A stretch of DNA of 32,705 bases. Source: Nanohaloarchaea archaeon B1-Br10_U2g19 (GTDB lineage Archaea > Nanohalarchaeota > Nanosalinia > Nanosalinales > Nanosalinaceae). Positions 24,744-31,316 of the stretch are shown piece by piece (position 1 is the first letter of the stretch; each line of letters opens with the position of its first letter). Where the stretch lies: contig LKMO01000007.1 in assembly GCA_001563905.1 (NCBI GenBank), forward strand, positions 1-32,705, in the 5' to 3' direction. The notes beneath the pieces were generated by a model. It made no database searches. It was not told the origin of the DNA and worked only from the letters and a program-made list of their open reading frames with translations. The translations under genes were made by a program, and so were the position numbers.

Positions 24744-25982
24744 ATGATTGAACGTAAAGAAAAACTGTTTGTAAACAACTTTTCAGCTGAAGAGATAAAA
24801 GAAAAGTACGGAACACCGTTATACGTATACGACAGAGAGACTATAGAAAAACAGTACGAAAAACTTGAAGAAGAGTTCTCAAAAAGATACAACAATTTTT
24901 CAGTCAGCTACGCAGTAAAAGCCAATCCTAACCCAAGTATAGCTGAAGTACTTGTAGAGAAAGGTGCAGGACTAGACTGTGCTAGTATGGCAGAAATAGA
25001 CTTAGCTTTGAAGCTTGATGTAACGTCCGAAAAAATAATTTACACCACGCCTTTCAACACTGAAGAAGAACTGGAATACGCCGTAAGCAAAGATGTTACG
25101 GTTAATCTTGACGCAGTCTACCTCCTAGATAAAATGTCTGAGACGCCTGAAAGAGTATCGTTCAGAATAGATCCGGGTATAGGAAAAGGAGACTTCGGAC
25201 TAGTACTAGGAGGAGGCTCAAAGTTCGGTATATCCGAGGAAGAAGCCATAAAAGGCTACAAGAAAGCTAAAGAACGAGGTGTGGAACGTTTCGGTATACA
25301 TATGATGACCGGTAGCGGAATACTTGACCCTGAATACTTTGGAGAAGCTGCCGCAAAACTTCTTGAGATCGCAGGAAAGATAAAAGAAGAGACAGGTATA
25401 GAGTTCGAGTTCATAGATATAGGAGGCGGCCTAGGAATACCTTACAGACCGGAAGAAAAAGCTTTAGATATTGAGGAGACCGCGGAAAAAACCGTTGAAA
25501 AGTTCAAGCAAGGCTTAGACAAACACGGCTTGGAAAGTCCTGAGCTCCGTATAGAGCCAGGAAGATATCTTGTCGCACAGTCAGGAATACTGCTGAGTAA
25601 GGTAGTAGGTGTTAAACAGAAACAGAAAGAGTTTATAGGTATAGATACAGGTATGAACCATTTTATCAGGCCGATGCTTTACGATGCCTACCATGAAGTC
25701 CTTGTAGCAAACGACTTGGAAAGAGAGACCGGCTCTAAAAAAGATGTTGTCGGCCAGGTATGTGAAAACACTGATGTAGTAGCGGAGGAAAGAGAGCTTC
25801 CGGAACTTGTTGAAGACGACTTAGTTGCTATAATGGATGTAGGTGCTTACGGCTTTGCAATGGCTTCCAACTGGAATACTCGACCAAAACCTCCTGAAGT
25901 ACTGGTTGACGGCTCGGAGCTTAAACTGATTAGAGAAGGTCAGGAACGTAGAGACGTTTTCCACGGAACAGAACTAGAGTAA
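24744..25982 (+). CDS. lysA: Diaminopimelate decarboxylase
   Basis: A 412-residue PLP enzyme of the alanine racemase fold, normally the last step of lysine synthesis from meso-diaminopimelate. The PLP lysine is Lys59 in YAVKAN, the phosphate-binding Gly-rich loop is DIGGGLG (227-229), the substrate site EPGR at 271-274, and the partner-subunit Cys340-Glu-Asn (family C-E-S/N) supplies the catalytic Cys. AYGFAMASNWNTRPKPPEVLV closes the family pattern. The HMMTGSG stretch is a variant of the usual HIGSQ. It is followed by an Lrp/AsnC regulator and a convergent dapA homologue, which suggests a lysine-type unit. No dapB, dapF or aminotransferase is present. Confidence 0.93.
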   Translation: MIERKEKLFVNNFSAEEIKEKYGTPLYVYDRETIEKQYEKLEEEFSKRYNNFSVSYAVKANPNPSIAEVLVEKGAGLDCASMAEIDLALKLDVTSEKIIYTTPFNTEEELEYAVSKDVTVNLDAVYLLDKMSETPERVSFRIDPGIGKGDFGLVLGGGSKFGISEEEAIKGYKKAKERGVERFGIHMMTGSGILDPEYFGEAAAKLLEIAGKIKEETGIEFEFIDIGGGLGIPYRPEEKALDIEETAEKTVEKFKQGLDKHGLESPELRIEPGRYLVAQSGILLSKVVGVKQKQKEFIGIDTGMNHFIRPMLYDAYHEVLVANDLERETGSKKDVVGQVCENTDVVAEERELPELVEDDLVAIMDVGAYGFAMASNWNTRPKPPEVLVDGSELKLIREGQERRDVFHGTELE

Positions 25983-25994
25983 AAAAGTAGGGGC

Positions 25995-26010
25995 GTTCGA
26001 GAATCGTAAC
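25995..26010 (+). promoter_or_regulatory. Possible regulator site before the Lrp-type gene
   Basis: GTTCGAGAATCGTAAC is an imperfect palindrome just upstream of a TTTTAGG TATA-like box for the Lrp/AsnC gene. It resembles the TTCGTAA/TTACGAA palindrome of the dapA promoter and may allow autoregulation. Confidence 0.3.
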
Positions 26011-26042
26011 TGTTTTAGGATTTCTCTACATTAGTCTCTGTT

Positions 26043-26447
26043 ATGGATAGTACTGATAAACAGATTCTAAGTATACTTGAGAAGAACTCTCGAACCCCGT
26101 TCACGGAGATTGCGGACCAGCTCGGAGTATCTGAAGGGACTGTAAGAAACAGAATTAGCCGCCTGGAAGAAGAGAATGTTATAGAGAGATATACTATTGA
26201 TACCGATGTCCGGGGACAGACTGCTATACTAACTGCGGATGTTAAGACGGATACTGATTTCTCAGAACTTTTTTCGAAACTACCTGAAAACATACAGGTT
26301 TTCGAAGTAGCGGGAGACCATGATATTGTTATGAAGTTTTCAAGAGAAAGTACTGAAAAATTAAACCAGGTGGTTGACAGTATAAGGATGCTTGAAGAGG
26401 TCAAAGATACTACAACCTATCCTGTTCTTAAGAAAAGAGAAAAATAG
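26043..26447 (+). CDS. Lrp/AsnC family transcription regulator
   Basis: A 134-residue Lrp/AsnC regulator. The N-terminal helix-turn-helix (about 1-50: DKQILSILEKNSRTPFTEIA, then GVSEGTVRNRISRLEEENVIERY) is followed by the RAM ligand domain (AILTADVKTD, VFEVAGDHDIVMKF, VKDTTTYPVLKK). Such proteins form dimers and larger disks, bind amino acids and regulate amino acid genes; the archaeal relative LysM controls lysine synthesis. Lying between lysA and dapA, it is a plausible lysine sensor. The stop is 10 bases from the convergent dapA stop. A related palindrome occurs at both its own and the dapA promoter. Confidence 0.9.
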   Translation: MDSTDKQILSILEKNSRTPFTEIADQLGVSEGTVRNRISRLEEENVIERYTIDTDVRGQTAILTADVKTDTDFSELFSKLPENIQVFEVAGDHDIVMKFSRESTEKLNQVVDSIRMLEEVKDTTTYPVLKKREK

Positions 26448-26457
26448 AGTAGAAAAG

Positions 26458-27399
26458 CTACTCCGGTAAATCTAGGTCATCTAAAGCCTGTTCAATTTCC
26501 TTTCTGTTGTTATACTGTTGGTCTTGTCTTGGTTCTCGATCTAAAGGAGGTCTTGGTGTTCCATAGTCGAAACCCATAAGGTTCATACCGTACTGTACTC
26601 CGATAGGGTTTTTCTCACCTTCTTGGAACATTGCGCTGTGAAGGTCTTGAAGCTCTCTGTTTCTTTCGTAGCTTTCCTGTCTATCATCTTCTAGGTATCC
26701 TGCTTCCCATACTTCTACGGATTCTTCCGGAGCTAGGTTTGCAGACACGCTTATTGCACCTGTTCCTCCTGCATCGTAGAAGAAATGGTTTAATGAGTCT
26801 ACACCTGAAAGAATATCGAAGTCTTCGTTACCGGTTCTTTCAAGCTCTCTAAGTATCTCATATACTTGGCTTGTATCTTCTGAAGCTTCTTTCAGACCCA
26901 CGATTCCTTCGGTTTCTGCAAGCTCTACAGCGCCGTCTACCCCGATATCTGTTCCTGTACGTCCAGGTACAGTATATGCTACAATAGGTTCTTCTACTTC
27001 TGATGCAACCTTCTTGTAATGGTCTACTAGCTGATCTTGTGGAGGGCAGTTTACGTATCCTGCTATCATCATATGTGCGTCGATGTCTGCGTTTTCTTCT
27101 ACTTTTGTTGCTAGTTCAATTGCTTGTTTGGGAGTGTTCATCCCTGTACCTGCTAGTAGTGGTAGGTCGGTGTACTCTGCTGTTTTTGAGATGAATTCGG
27201 TGTGTTCTTCGTAAAGTCCTTCACCGTGGTCTCCTAGTGCTGCTGCGTGACCTGTACATCCGGCGGGTACGACTCCGTGGACGCCGTTCTGTTCTAGGTA
27301 GTCGAGATGGTTTTCAAGCGCTGGGTAGTTGATGCTGTTGTCATCGTTTATAGGAGTAGTTATTGCGGGGTAGATTCCTTCGAAACTGTTTTCTGACAT
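26458..27399 (-). CDS. dapA: DapA family aldolase (dihydrodipicolinate synthase-like)
   Basis: A 313-residue class I aldolase of the DapA/NAL family. The Schiff-base lysine is Lys170 in IVGLKEAS, and Tyr142 in AYTVPGRTG matches the conserved catalytic Tyr with its Arg (147). Two positions of the usual Thr-Tyr-Tyr triad differ: GTTGE has become GCTGH (Cys48), and PYYN has become GYVN (Val116 in place of Tyr). The call as lysine-pathway DapA therefore rests mainly on the neighbours lysA and Lrp. It could be another keto-acid aldolase. GTGA is 7 bases before the ATG. An ATTATTTAAT TATA box (about 27432-27443) and a palindrome lie upstream. Confidence 0.85.
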   Translation of the reverse strand: MSENSFEGIYPAITTPINDDNSINYPALENHLDYLEQNGVHGVVPAGCTGHAAALGDHGEGLYEEHTEFISKTAEYTDLPLLAGTGMNTPKQAIELATKVEENADIDAHMMIAGYVNCPPQDQLVDHYKKVASEVEEPIVAYTVPGRTGTDIGVDGAVELAETEGIVGLKEASEDTSQVYEILRELERTGNEDFDILSGVDSLNHFFYDAGGTGAISVSANLAPEESVEVWEAGYLEDDRQESYERNRELQDLHSAMFQEGEKNPIGVQYGMNLMGFDYGTPRPPLDREPRQDQQYNNRKEIEQALDDLDLPE

Positions 27400-27452
27400 T
27401 TTTGGTTCACAGTTCAGCAGATTCGTAACAACTATTAAATAATAACTGTTTA

Positions 27453-27472
27453 TTCGTAAAAAAAATTACGAA
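27453..27472 (-). promoter_or_regulatory. Palindromic operator in the dapA promoter
   Basis: TTCGTAA and TTACGAA form perfect 7-bp arms around six A, a shape typical of Lrp/AsnC sites. It lies just upstream of the dapA TATA box. A further TTCGTAA half-site at 27422-27428 lies between that box and the start, and ACGTAA is at 27475-27480. Confidence 0.5.
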
Positions 27473-27565
27473 AAACGTAATCACAGTGTTTGTAAAACCA
27501 AAAACAGGGCACTCAGAACTTCCAACCCTTATTTAGGTTTTACCTACAGAAAGAATAACTAGAGA

Positions 27566-27639
27566 GGGCCGATAGTTCAGCCTGGCGGAACGCTTCCTTG
27601 GCAGGGAAGAGGCCTCGGGTTCAAATCCCGATCGGTCCA
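27566..27639 (+). tRNA. tRNA-Ala(GGC)
   Basis: A standard intron-free cloverleaf: acceptor GGGCCGA with TCGGTCC (including the G3:U70 wobble that marks alanine tRNA), D-stem GTTC/GAAC, anticodon stem CTTCC/GGAAG with loop TT-GGC-AG, T-stem TCGGG/CCCGA with loop TTCAAAT, and discriminator A. CCA is not encoded. A CTTATTTAGG box about 30 bases upstream is a likely TATA element. Confidence 0.95.
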
Positions 27640-27655
27640 TAAAAACTCAGCTTCT

Positions 27656-27838
27656 TCAACTCTTCATAACTCTATAGTTGATAATACTGGGTAGAAGAAG
27701 TAAGACAAGTATTACAGTAAACAATCCTTCTACAACACCTACAAGATAGACTACTAGGAATCCGGATATTACTGCAGCTATATTAACTACTAGGAAAGCT
27801 GTGAAAAGCCGGGTTACCTGTTCATTTGGAAGATCCAT
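27656..27838 (-). CDS. Small two-helix membrane protein
   Basis: A 60-residue protein from the ATG at 27838 (an in-frame TTG at 27847 adds three residues). A short charged N-terminus (MDLPNEQVTRLF) is followed by two hydrophobic helices (about 11-32 and 35-52) and a small basic tail (NYRVMKS). The N-terminus, small loop and tail suggest a membrane hairpin with the ends in the cytoplasm. An AATAATAGATTA stretch upstream on minus could be a promoter. No family is recognised. It ends 17 bases from the tRNA-Ala gene on the other strand. Confidence 0.5.
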   Translation of the reverse strand: MDLPNEQVTRLFTAFLVVNIAAVISGFLVVYLVGVVEGLFTVILVLLLLPSIINYRVMKS

Positions 27839-27880
27839 ATCCTTCAATTCAAGTTTTTAGAGGAGTAATCTATTATTTCT

Positions 27881-28171
27881 TCAGAAATTGGCTTTATGTG
27901 AGAGGAAGTAAAGCCTATCCTCGTTTTCAGAGTTCCTAATTAAGTGTTTCATTGTCTCTTCAGCATCAACACTGTAAGGCTCCCCATCAGTAAAACCGTT
28001 GATTTCATCTCTGTATTCTTCAGCTAAACGATCTACAGGCTTCTCATCCTGAGCTAAACCGATATCATATACGGCAAAAACGTTATTGTCGGTAGTTCTT
28101 GTAGTTAGATACTCTTCTAGCCAGTCCTCACAGCTTCCAGATTTTTTTGAATTACGGAACAAATTCAACAT
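27881..28171 (-). CDS. Small soluble protein of unknown function
   Basis: A 96-residue protein with one cysteine. The start is basic and short (MLNLFRNSKKSGS), followed by acidic helices (EDWLEEYLTTR, KPVDRLAEEYRDEI), a GFTDGEPYSVDAEETMKHLI helix and a final LYFLSHKANF strand. It has the look of a small alpha/beta fold. I recognise no family. It shares orientation with the two-helix protein 42 bases downstream, and they may be co-transcribed. Confidence 0.5.
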   Translation of the reverse strand: MLNLFRNSKKSGSCEDWLEEYLTTRTTDNNVFAVYDIGLAQDEKPVDRLAEEYRDEINGFTDGEPYSVDAEETMKHLIRNSENEDRLYFLSHKANF

Positions 28172-28261
28172 AGTAACAGGTTTCTTCTATCTATCAAAAA
28201 TCGTTTGTTATACTAGGATACCGTTGTTTTTTATCGTTCTCTGAATAGTTGGTTAAGTATT

Positions 28262-28471
28262 ATGTCGACAATCTACTTTATTGCAGGACTTTTAACAGGT
28301 ATTTTGCTGGGTGTAGGTGCCTCAATATTCTACTTACGTTGGAAGGTTAGAAACCAGTTAATGGGTATGCAGAACCAGATGGAGAGTATGATGGAGATGA
28401 CTGAGGATATGGGTCTCGCGGAGATAGAACAGGAAGGTAAAGAACAGGAAGATAAAGAAGAGGACAACTAA
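28262..28471 (+). CDS. Single-pass membrane protein with an acidic tail
   Basis: A 69-residue protein. Residues about 5-25 form one transmembrane helix with GxxxG-type packing (GLLTGILLGVGASIF), and a YLRWKVR basic flank fixes the tail in the cytoplasm. The tail is a Met/Gln-rich helix (NQLMGMQNQMESMMEM) followed by a run of Glu, Asp and Lys. A TTTTTATCG box lies about 26 bases before the ATG. Architecturally it is like small anchor proteins that recruit a soluble partner to the membrane. No family is recognised, and the stop is 6 bases from the convergent H2A-like gene. Confidence 0.55.
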   Translation: MSTIYFIAGLLTGILLGVGASIFYLRWKVRNQLMGMQNQMESMMEMTEDMGLAEIEQEGKEQEDKEEDN

Positions 28472-28477
28472 GTCTCT

Positions 28478-28840
28478 TTAGTTGTTTTCCTCTATTCTGT
28501 CAGCTGTTTTCTCCATCTCTTCTGAAATACTTCGAAGCTGTTCAACAAAGGCTTCTGTACGCGCGTTGTACTGTTCTTCAACTTCAATATTTCTTAGAGC
28601 TACTCTTAGATGAGACTCTTTAACCTTTGCAAGCATCTCTGCTTCGCTCATTGTGCTGTCGATAATCTCGTCCAAAAGCTCTGAAAGCACACAGTTAACA
28701 ACGTGAGGTACGTCTCCGTCTAATGTCTGATCTTCATCCATGTTCTCTCGGAATAGTCTTGCGATCCTTCCTTCTGAAAGCGCTAGATCTGAGTTTTCAA
28801 GCTGTCCATAATTTTTCGGTATAAGTTTCTCTAAGTCCAT
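28478..28840 (-). CDS. Histone-fold-like protein resembling the H2A/NF-YC type
   Basis: A 120-residue acidic protein. Residues 24-31 GRIARLFR, 45 P, 51-61 VLSELLDEIID and 77-84 HLRVALRN line up by eye, in order and with near-equal spacing, with human histone H2A (GRVHRLLR, P48, VLEYLTAEILE, HLQLAIRN). This gives helices alpha1, alpha2 and alpha3 of a histone fold, followed by an alphaC-like EEQYN and a 30-residue coiled coil. The L2 loop is two residues shorter than in H2A and lacks the K-T-R motif, and the surface is acidic, so DNA binding is uncertain. It differs from ordinary archaeal histones. It is the last of three minus-strand genes, 33 bases after the next. The alignment is from memory. 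Confidence 0.5.
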   Translation of the reverse strand: MDLEKLIPKNYGQLENSDLALSEGRIARLFRENMDEDQTLDGDVPHVVNCVLSELLDEIIDSTMSEAEMLAKVKESHLRVALRNIEVEEQYNARTEAFVEQLRSISEEMEKTADRIEENN

Positions 28841-28873
28841 TAAGTAGAGTGATTAGTCTAAATATTCAAAAAA

Positions 28874-29353
28874 CTATAGAAGCTTCATTAGATCTTCAAG
28901 AGATCCTTCGTTGTAGGACTGGTTCTTCAGAGACTTCATTACCTGGGGGTTTGGTAGTGTAGGATCTCTAGCCACTCTTCCGCAGGAGCCCATAGCTTCG
29001 TTAAAGTTAGCTTTGTAATGGTCTAAAGCTGTTTCTGCTTTTCTGCGTAAGGTTTCAACATCTATAGATTCTTCTCCTACCACTTGTTTTGAGGTGTACT
29101 CTGTAAGCTCTTCTCTTGCTTCTTCCAGTCTTCCAAGCATTTCTTCATGTCCTTCAAGTACATTAACGAAATACTGCGTCTCTTCTAAGACTCTTTCTCT
29201 ATCTACGGCGCCAGCATGTTCGAGAGAGCATTCTCCGTCAGTGGTGTGGTAGTAGGCGTCTATAGTTGATTCAAAACGGTAAGCTTCAGATATTAAGTAT
29301 TTTTGTGCACGTTCTGCGTCTTTAACGGTCTCGTATATATCTTCTAACTCCAC
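28874..29353 (-). CDS. Helical protein of unknown function
   Basis: A 159-residue, almost wholly helical acidic protein with three cysteines (about 42, 123 and nearby). Helix 1 is IYETVKDAERAQKYLISEAY, and a middle pair forms a likely coiled coil (VLEETQYFVNVLEGHEEMLGRLEE). A conserved-looking ETALDHYKANFNEAMGSCG segment and a Leu-rich end (GSLEDLMKLL) complete it. No family is recognised. It lies directly upstream of the H2A-like gene and is probably in the same transcript, so it is a candidate partner. The ATG at 29353 is the natural start. Confidence 0.55.
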   Translation of the reverse strand: MELEDIYETVKDAERAQKYLISEAYRFESTIDAYYHTTDGECSLEHAGAVDRERVLEETQYFVNVLEGHEEMLGRLEEAREELTEYTSKQVVGEESIDVETLRRKAETALDHYKANFNEAMGSCGRVARDPTLPNPQVMKSLKNQSYNEGSLEDLMKLL

Positions 29354-29442
29354 TATCCTCTTTTCAACAGATCCAAATAAAAAGTTAACTCATACAGTGC
29401 TGTAGGTATTAGCTAAAGAATAATGAGAGAGTGGAAACTAAA

Positions 29443-30282
29443 TCAGTGTTTCTCTTCCAAGATACTAGCTATCTCTGTAGCAGGTAGATCAAAACGTCCA
29501 ACCATATACTTAGCCTGTTCATACTCCTCTTCATCAAGAAGTCTTTCAAACTCGTCCAAACCGTCTTCTATGTAGGCGTCTCTGGATCTAGGCATCCTTA
29601 TCTTCGACTCATAGGTCTCTGCAACAGTCTCATTCGGGAAAGACTCTTTAGGACGTTCTTCTCCAGGAGCTATATACATCTGGAAAAACGTTTTTGCGGA
29701 GCCATCAAGATCTGAAAGAACATCGCTAGCCACCTGATCTATCACAAAGTCAGGGCCTCTATCATCGAAGTAACCTGTTTCATACTTTTCTTCAAACTCT
29801 TCAACAGTCTTACTGTAATTAAAGGAGTCTAAAAGATGGAAAGCCTCTTTAACAGCTTCCCTATCTTTATCTTGGTTATATGCTGTTTCCAACAAGTCTG
29901 AAAGTCTTCTATCCACTTCTTCAGTTATATCAAGATCTGCTTTATCCGCGTAAAGGCTTGAGACCTGGTACAAACCGTTGTCAAAGAACTGGCCGAAAAA
30001 CCATTCCTGTTTACGGGGATGAGGCTTAACACCTCTTCTACCTCTAAACATAAGGTTTGACCGTTTCAAAAGACCTTCGTTCATGGTTGAGTATACTTCT
30101 TCAGGATCTTCTCTCCACCATCTCCGGTCTGTAAGTATGTTACCTATCAGCTTGTTTACTGACTTGTCCTCTACCTCCTGTTTTTTATCTAGCTTTCTCT
30201 GGAACTGGTAGATTCTAGCTATTTTTTTAGGGTCTTGACGCCAGTTATCTGTATCGAATTGGTAGTTCTTATGGTAAGCCAT
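29443..30282 (-). CDS. Uncharacterised helical protein, first gene of the histone-like cluster
   Basis: A 279-residue soluble protein from the ATG at 30282. I prefer that start because a TTTTAAT box near 30326-30332 puts transcription start at about 30303, after an in-frame TTG at 30312, and leaves GGAGG in the leader. The first third carries two W-rich repeats, NWRQDPKKIARIYQF and RWWREDPEEVYSTM, which suggests an internal duplication. A basic patch (FRGRRGVKPHPRKQEWFFGQFF) could bind nucleic acid. The remainder is acidic and helical (ILEEKH end). No known domain is recognised. It opens the group of three minus-strand genes that ends with the H2A-like protein. Confidence 0.6.
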   Translation of the reverse strand: MAYHKNYQFDTDNWRQDPKKIARIYQFQRKLDKKQEVEDKSVNKLIGNILTDRRWWREDPEEVYSTMNEGLLKRSNLMFRGRRGVKPHPRKQEWFFGQFFDNGLYQVSSLYADKADLDITEEVDRRLSDLLETAYNQDKDREAVKEAFHLLDSFNYSKTVEEFEEKYETGYFDDRGPDFVIDQVASDVLSDLDGSAKTFFQMYIAPGEERPKESFPNETVAETYESKIRMPRSRDAYIEDGLDEFERLLDEEEYEQAKYMVGRFDLPATEIASILEEKH

Positions 30283-30422
30283 TTTTTCAGAAAAGTCCTC
30301 CTTAGCCTTCAACTAGGCGGCAGAGATTAAAACCCTCAATGCACTCCAGAAACAGTGTTTAACAACATGTTACGGATGCAGGTAGTTTGAAAACATTTCC
30401 CTGGAATAATACCAAGTAGTGT

Positions 30423-30764
30423 ATGAAAGGTGTGTATACAGCTTTCTTCAGACTTGAAGAAGCTAAGAAGATAAAGGTAGGAAGTCTGGGAGAGCTAAAA
30501 TTTGAGCCAGGAGTATATGCTTACACAGGTTCAGGAGGATCAAACGTTTTGAAAAGACTTGAGAGACATTTTTCCCGGTCTAAAAACGTTCACTGGCATA
30601 TAGATTATTTCTCTGTTGAGGCTGAACCTTTAGACTTTTTTATACTACCTGAGTCTTCGGAGTATGAATGTGTTCTCGCGGATATAGTAGGGACTATAGG
30701 TGACCCGGTTAAGGATTTTGGATCCAGTGACTGCGGATGCGAGTCCCATTTCTTCAGGCTTTAG
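30423..30764 (+). CDS. DUF123 (GIY-YIG, Uri-type) nuclease-like protein
   Basis: A 113-residue DUF123 protein, a compact relative of the GIY-YIG nuclease fold. GVYAYTGS (30-37) is the GIY half, RLERHF follows, HWHIDYF (57-63) is the family's WHID box, and SSDCGCESHFF (101-111) is the C-terminal signature. All are present and the length is normal. DUF123 is sometimes fused to endonuclease III; here it stands alone. DNA cleavage is plausible but unproven for the family. Its stop overlaps that of the convergent winged-helix gene by four bases. Confidence 0.9.
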   Translation: MKGVYTAFFRLEEAKKIKVGSLGELKFEPGVYAYTGSGGSNVLKRLERHFSRSKNVHWHIDYFSVEAEPLDFFILPESSEYECVLADIVGTIGDPVKDFGSSDCGCESHFFRL

Positions 30765-31042
30765 AGACTTGGTCGTGGCTCAAACTCGTCCATTAGCTCT
30801 GTAAATATTTTTGCAAGCTTTGCGCCTTGTTCTGTAAGTGTTACTATCTTCTTTCTACCTCTTTCCTCAAACTCTACTAGCTCGTACTCTTCAAGTCGTT
30901 GTAGTATCTTCACTGTGTGGGAGTATGTTGCGTCTATCTCTGTGGATAAGGCTGAGGCGTAGTACTCTTGAGGGCTCTGAAGCTTTACCAGGATTTTAAC
31001 CGGTTTCTCGTGTATGAACATATATTTGAGTTCTTCTTCCAT
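30761..31042 (-). CDS. MarR-like winged-helix regulator
   Basis: A 93-residue winged-helix DNA-binding protein. The order of elements is helix 1 (EKPVKILVKLQ), the HTH (YYASALSTEIDATYSHTVKILQRLEEYELV), and the wing (FEERGRKKIVTLTEQGAKLA), and it ends with a short acidic dimer helix. The best match is the small MarR/PadR-type group common in archaea. AGGTAA lies ahead of the ATG at 31042, with a GTTAATTAGG box further up. The target is unknown. It is convergent with the DUF123 gene; upstream is a 274-base stretch with no gene. Confidence 0.85.
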   Translation of the reverse strand: MEEELKYMFIHEKPVKILVKLQSPQEYYASALSTEIDATYSHTVKILQRLEEYELVEFEERGRKKIVTLTEQGAKLAKIFTELMDEFEPRPSL

Positions 31043-31316
31043 GCATATTACCTATCAGAGTCTTTCGACCTCCTAATTAACTAAAACTGTTACACTCGAA
31101 CACAGTAGACCTTGTTTAATGTATGGCCGGATTAGAATAATTTAGAAGGTTACAGATACCAGCTTATATTGTTTCAGACTACAAGGGTGGTTTTAAGATA
31201 GTTATACTCGTCATTAAACGATGAAAAAGAACAACTTATACCTTGTCAGAAGCCCATAGACTCTGTCTAGCTGAAAATTAGAAGAAATAAGCTTTCTGAA
31301 GGACAAGACTTCAAAA
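31043..31316. other. Gene-free stretch
   Basis: 274 bases between the winged-helix gene and the unknown gene at 31317. The left end holds the winged-helix promoter (TTAATTAGG, near 31070). On either strand I find only open frames of 7-12 codons. A GATGA box at 31223-31227 recalls a C box, but no D box with the right spacing follows. No tRNA or strong hairpin is visible. Confidence 0.5.

Noticed and set aside
31223-31260. Box C/D-like small RNA in the gene-free stretch
   Set aside because: A GATGA occurs, but there is no CTGA at workable spacing with a closing stem.
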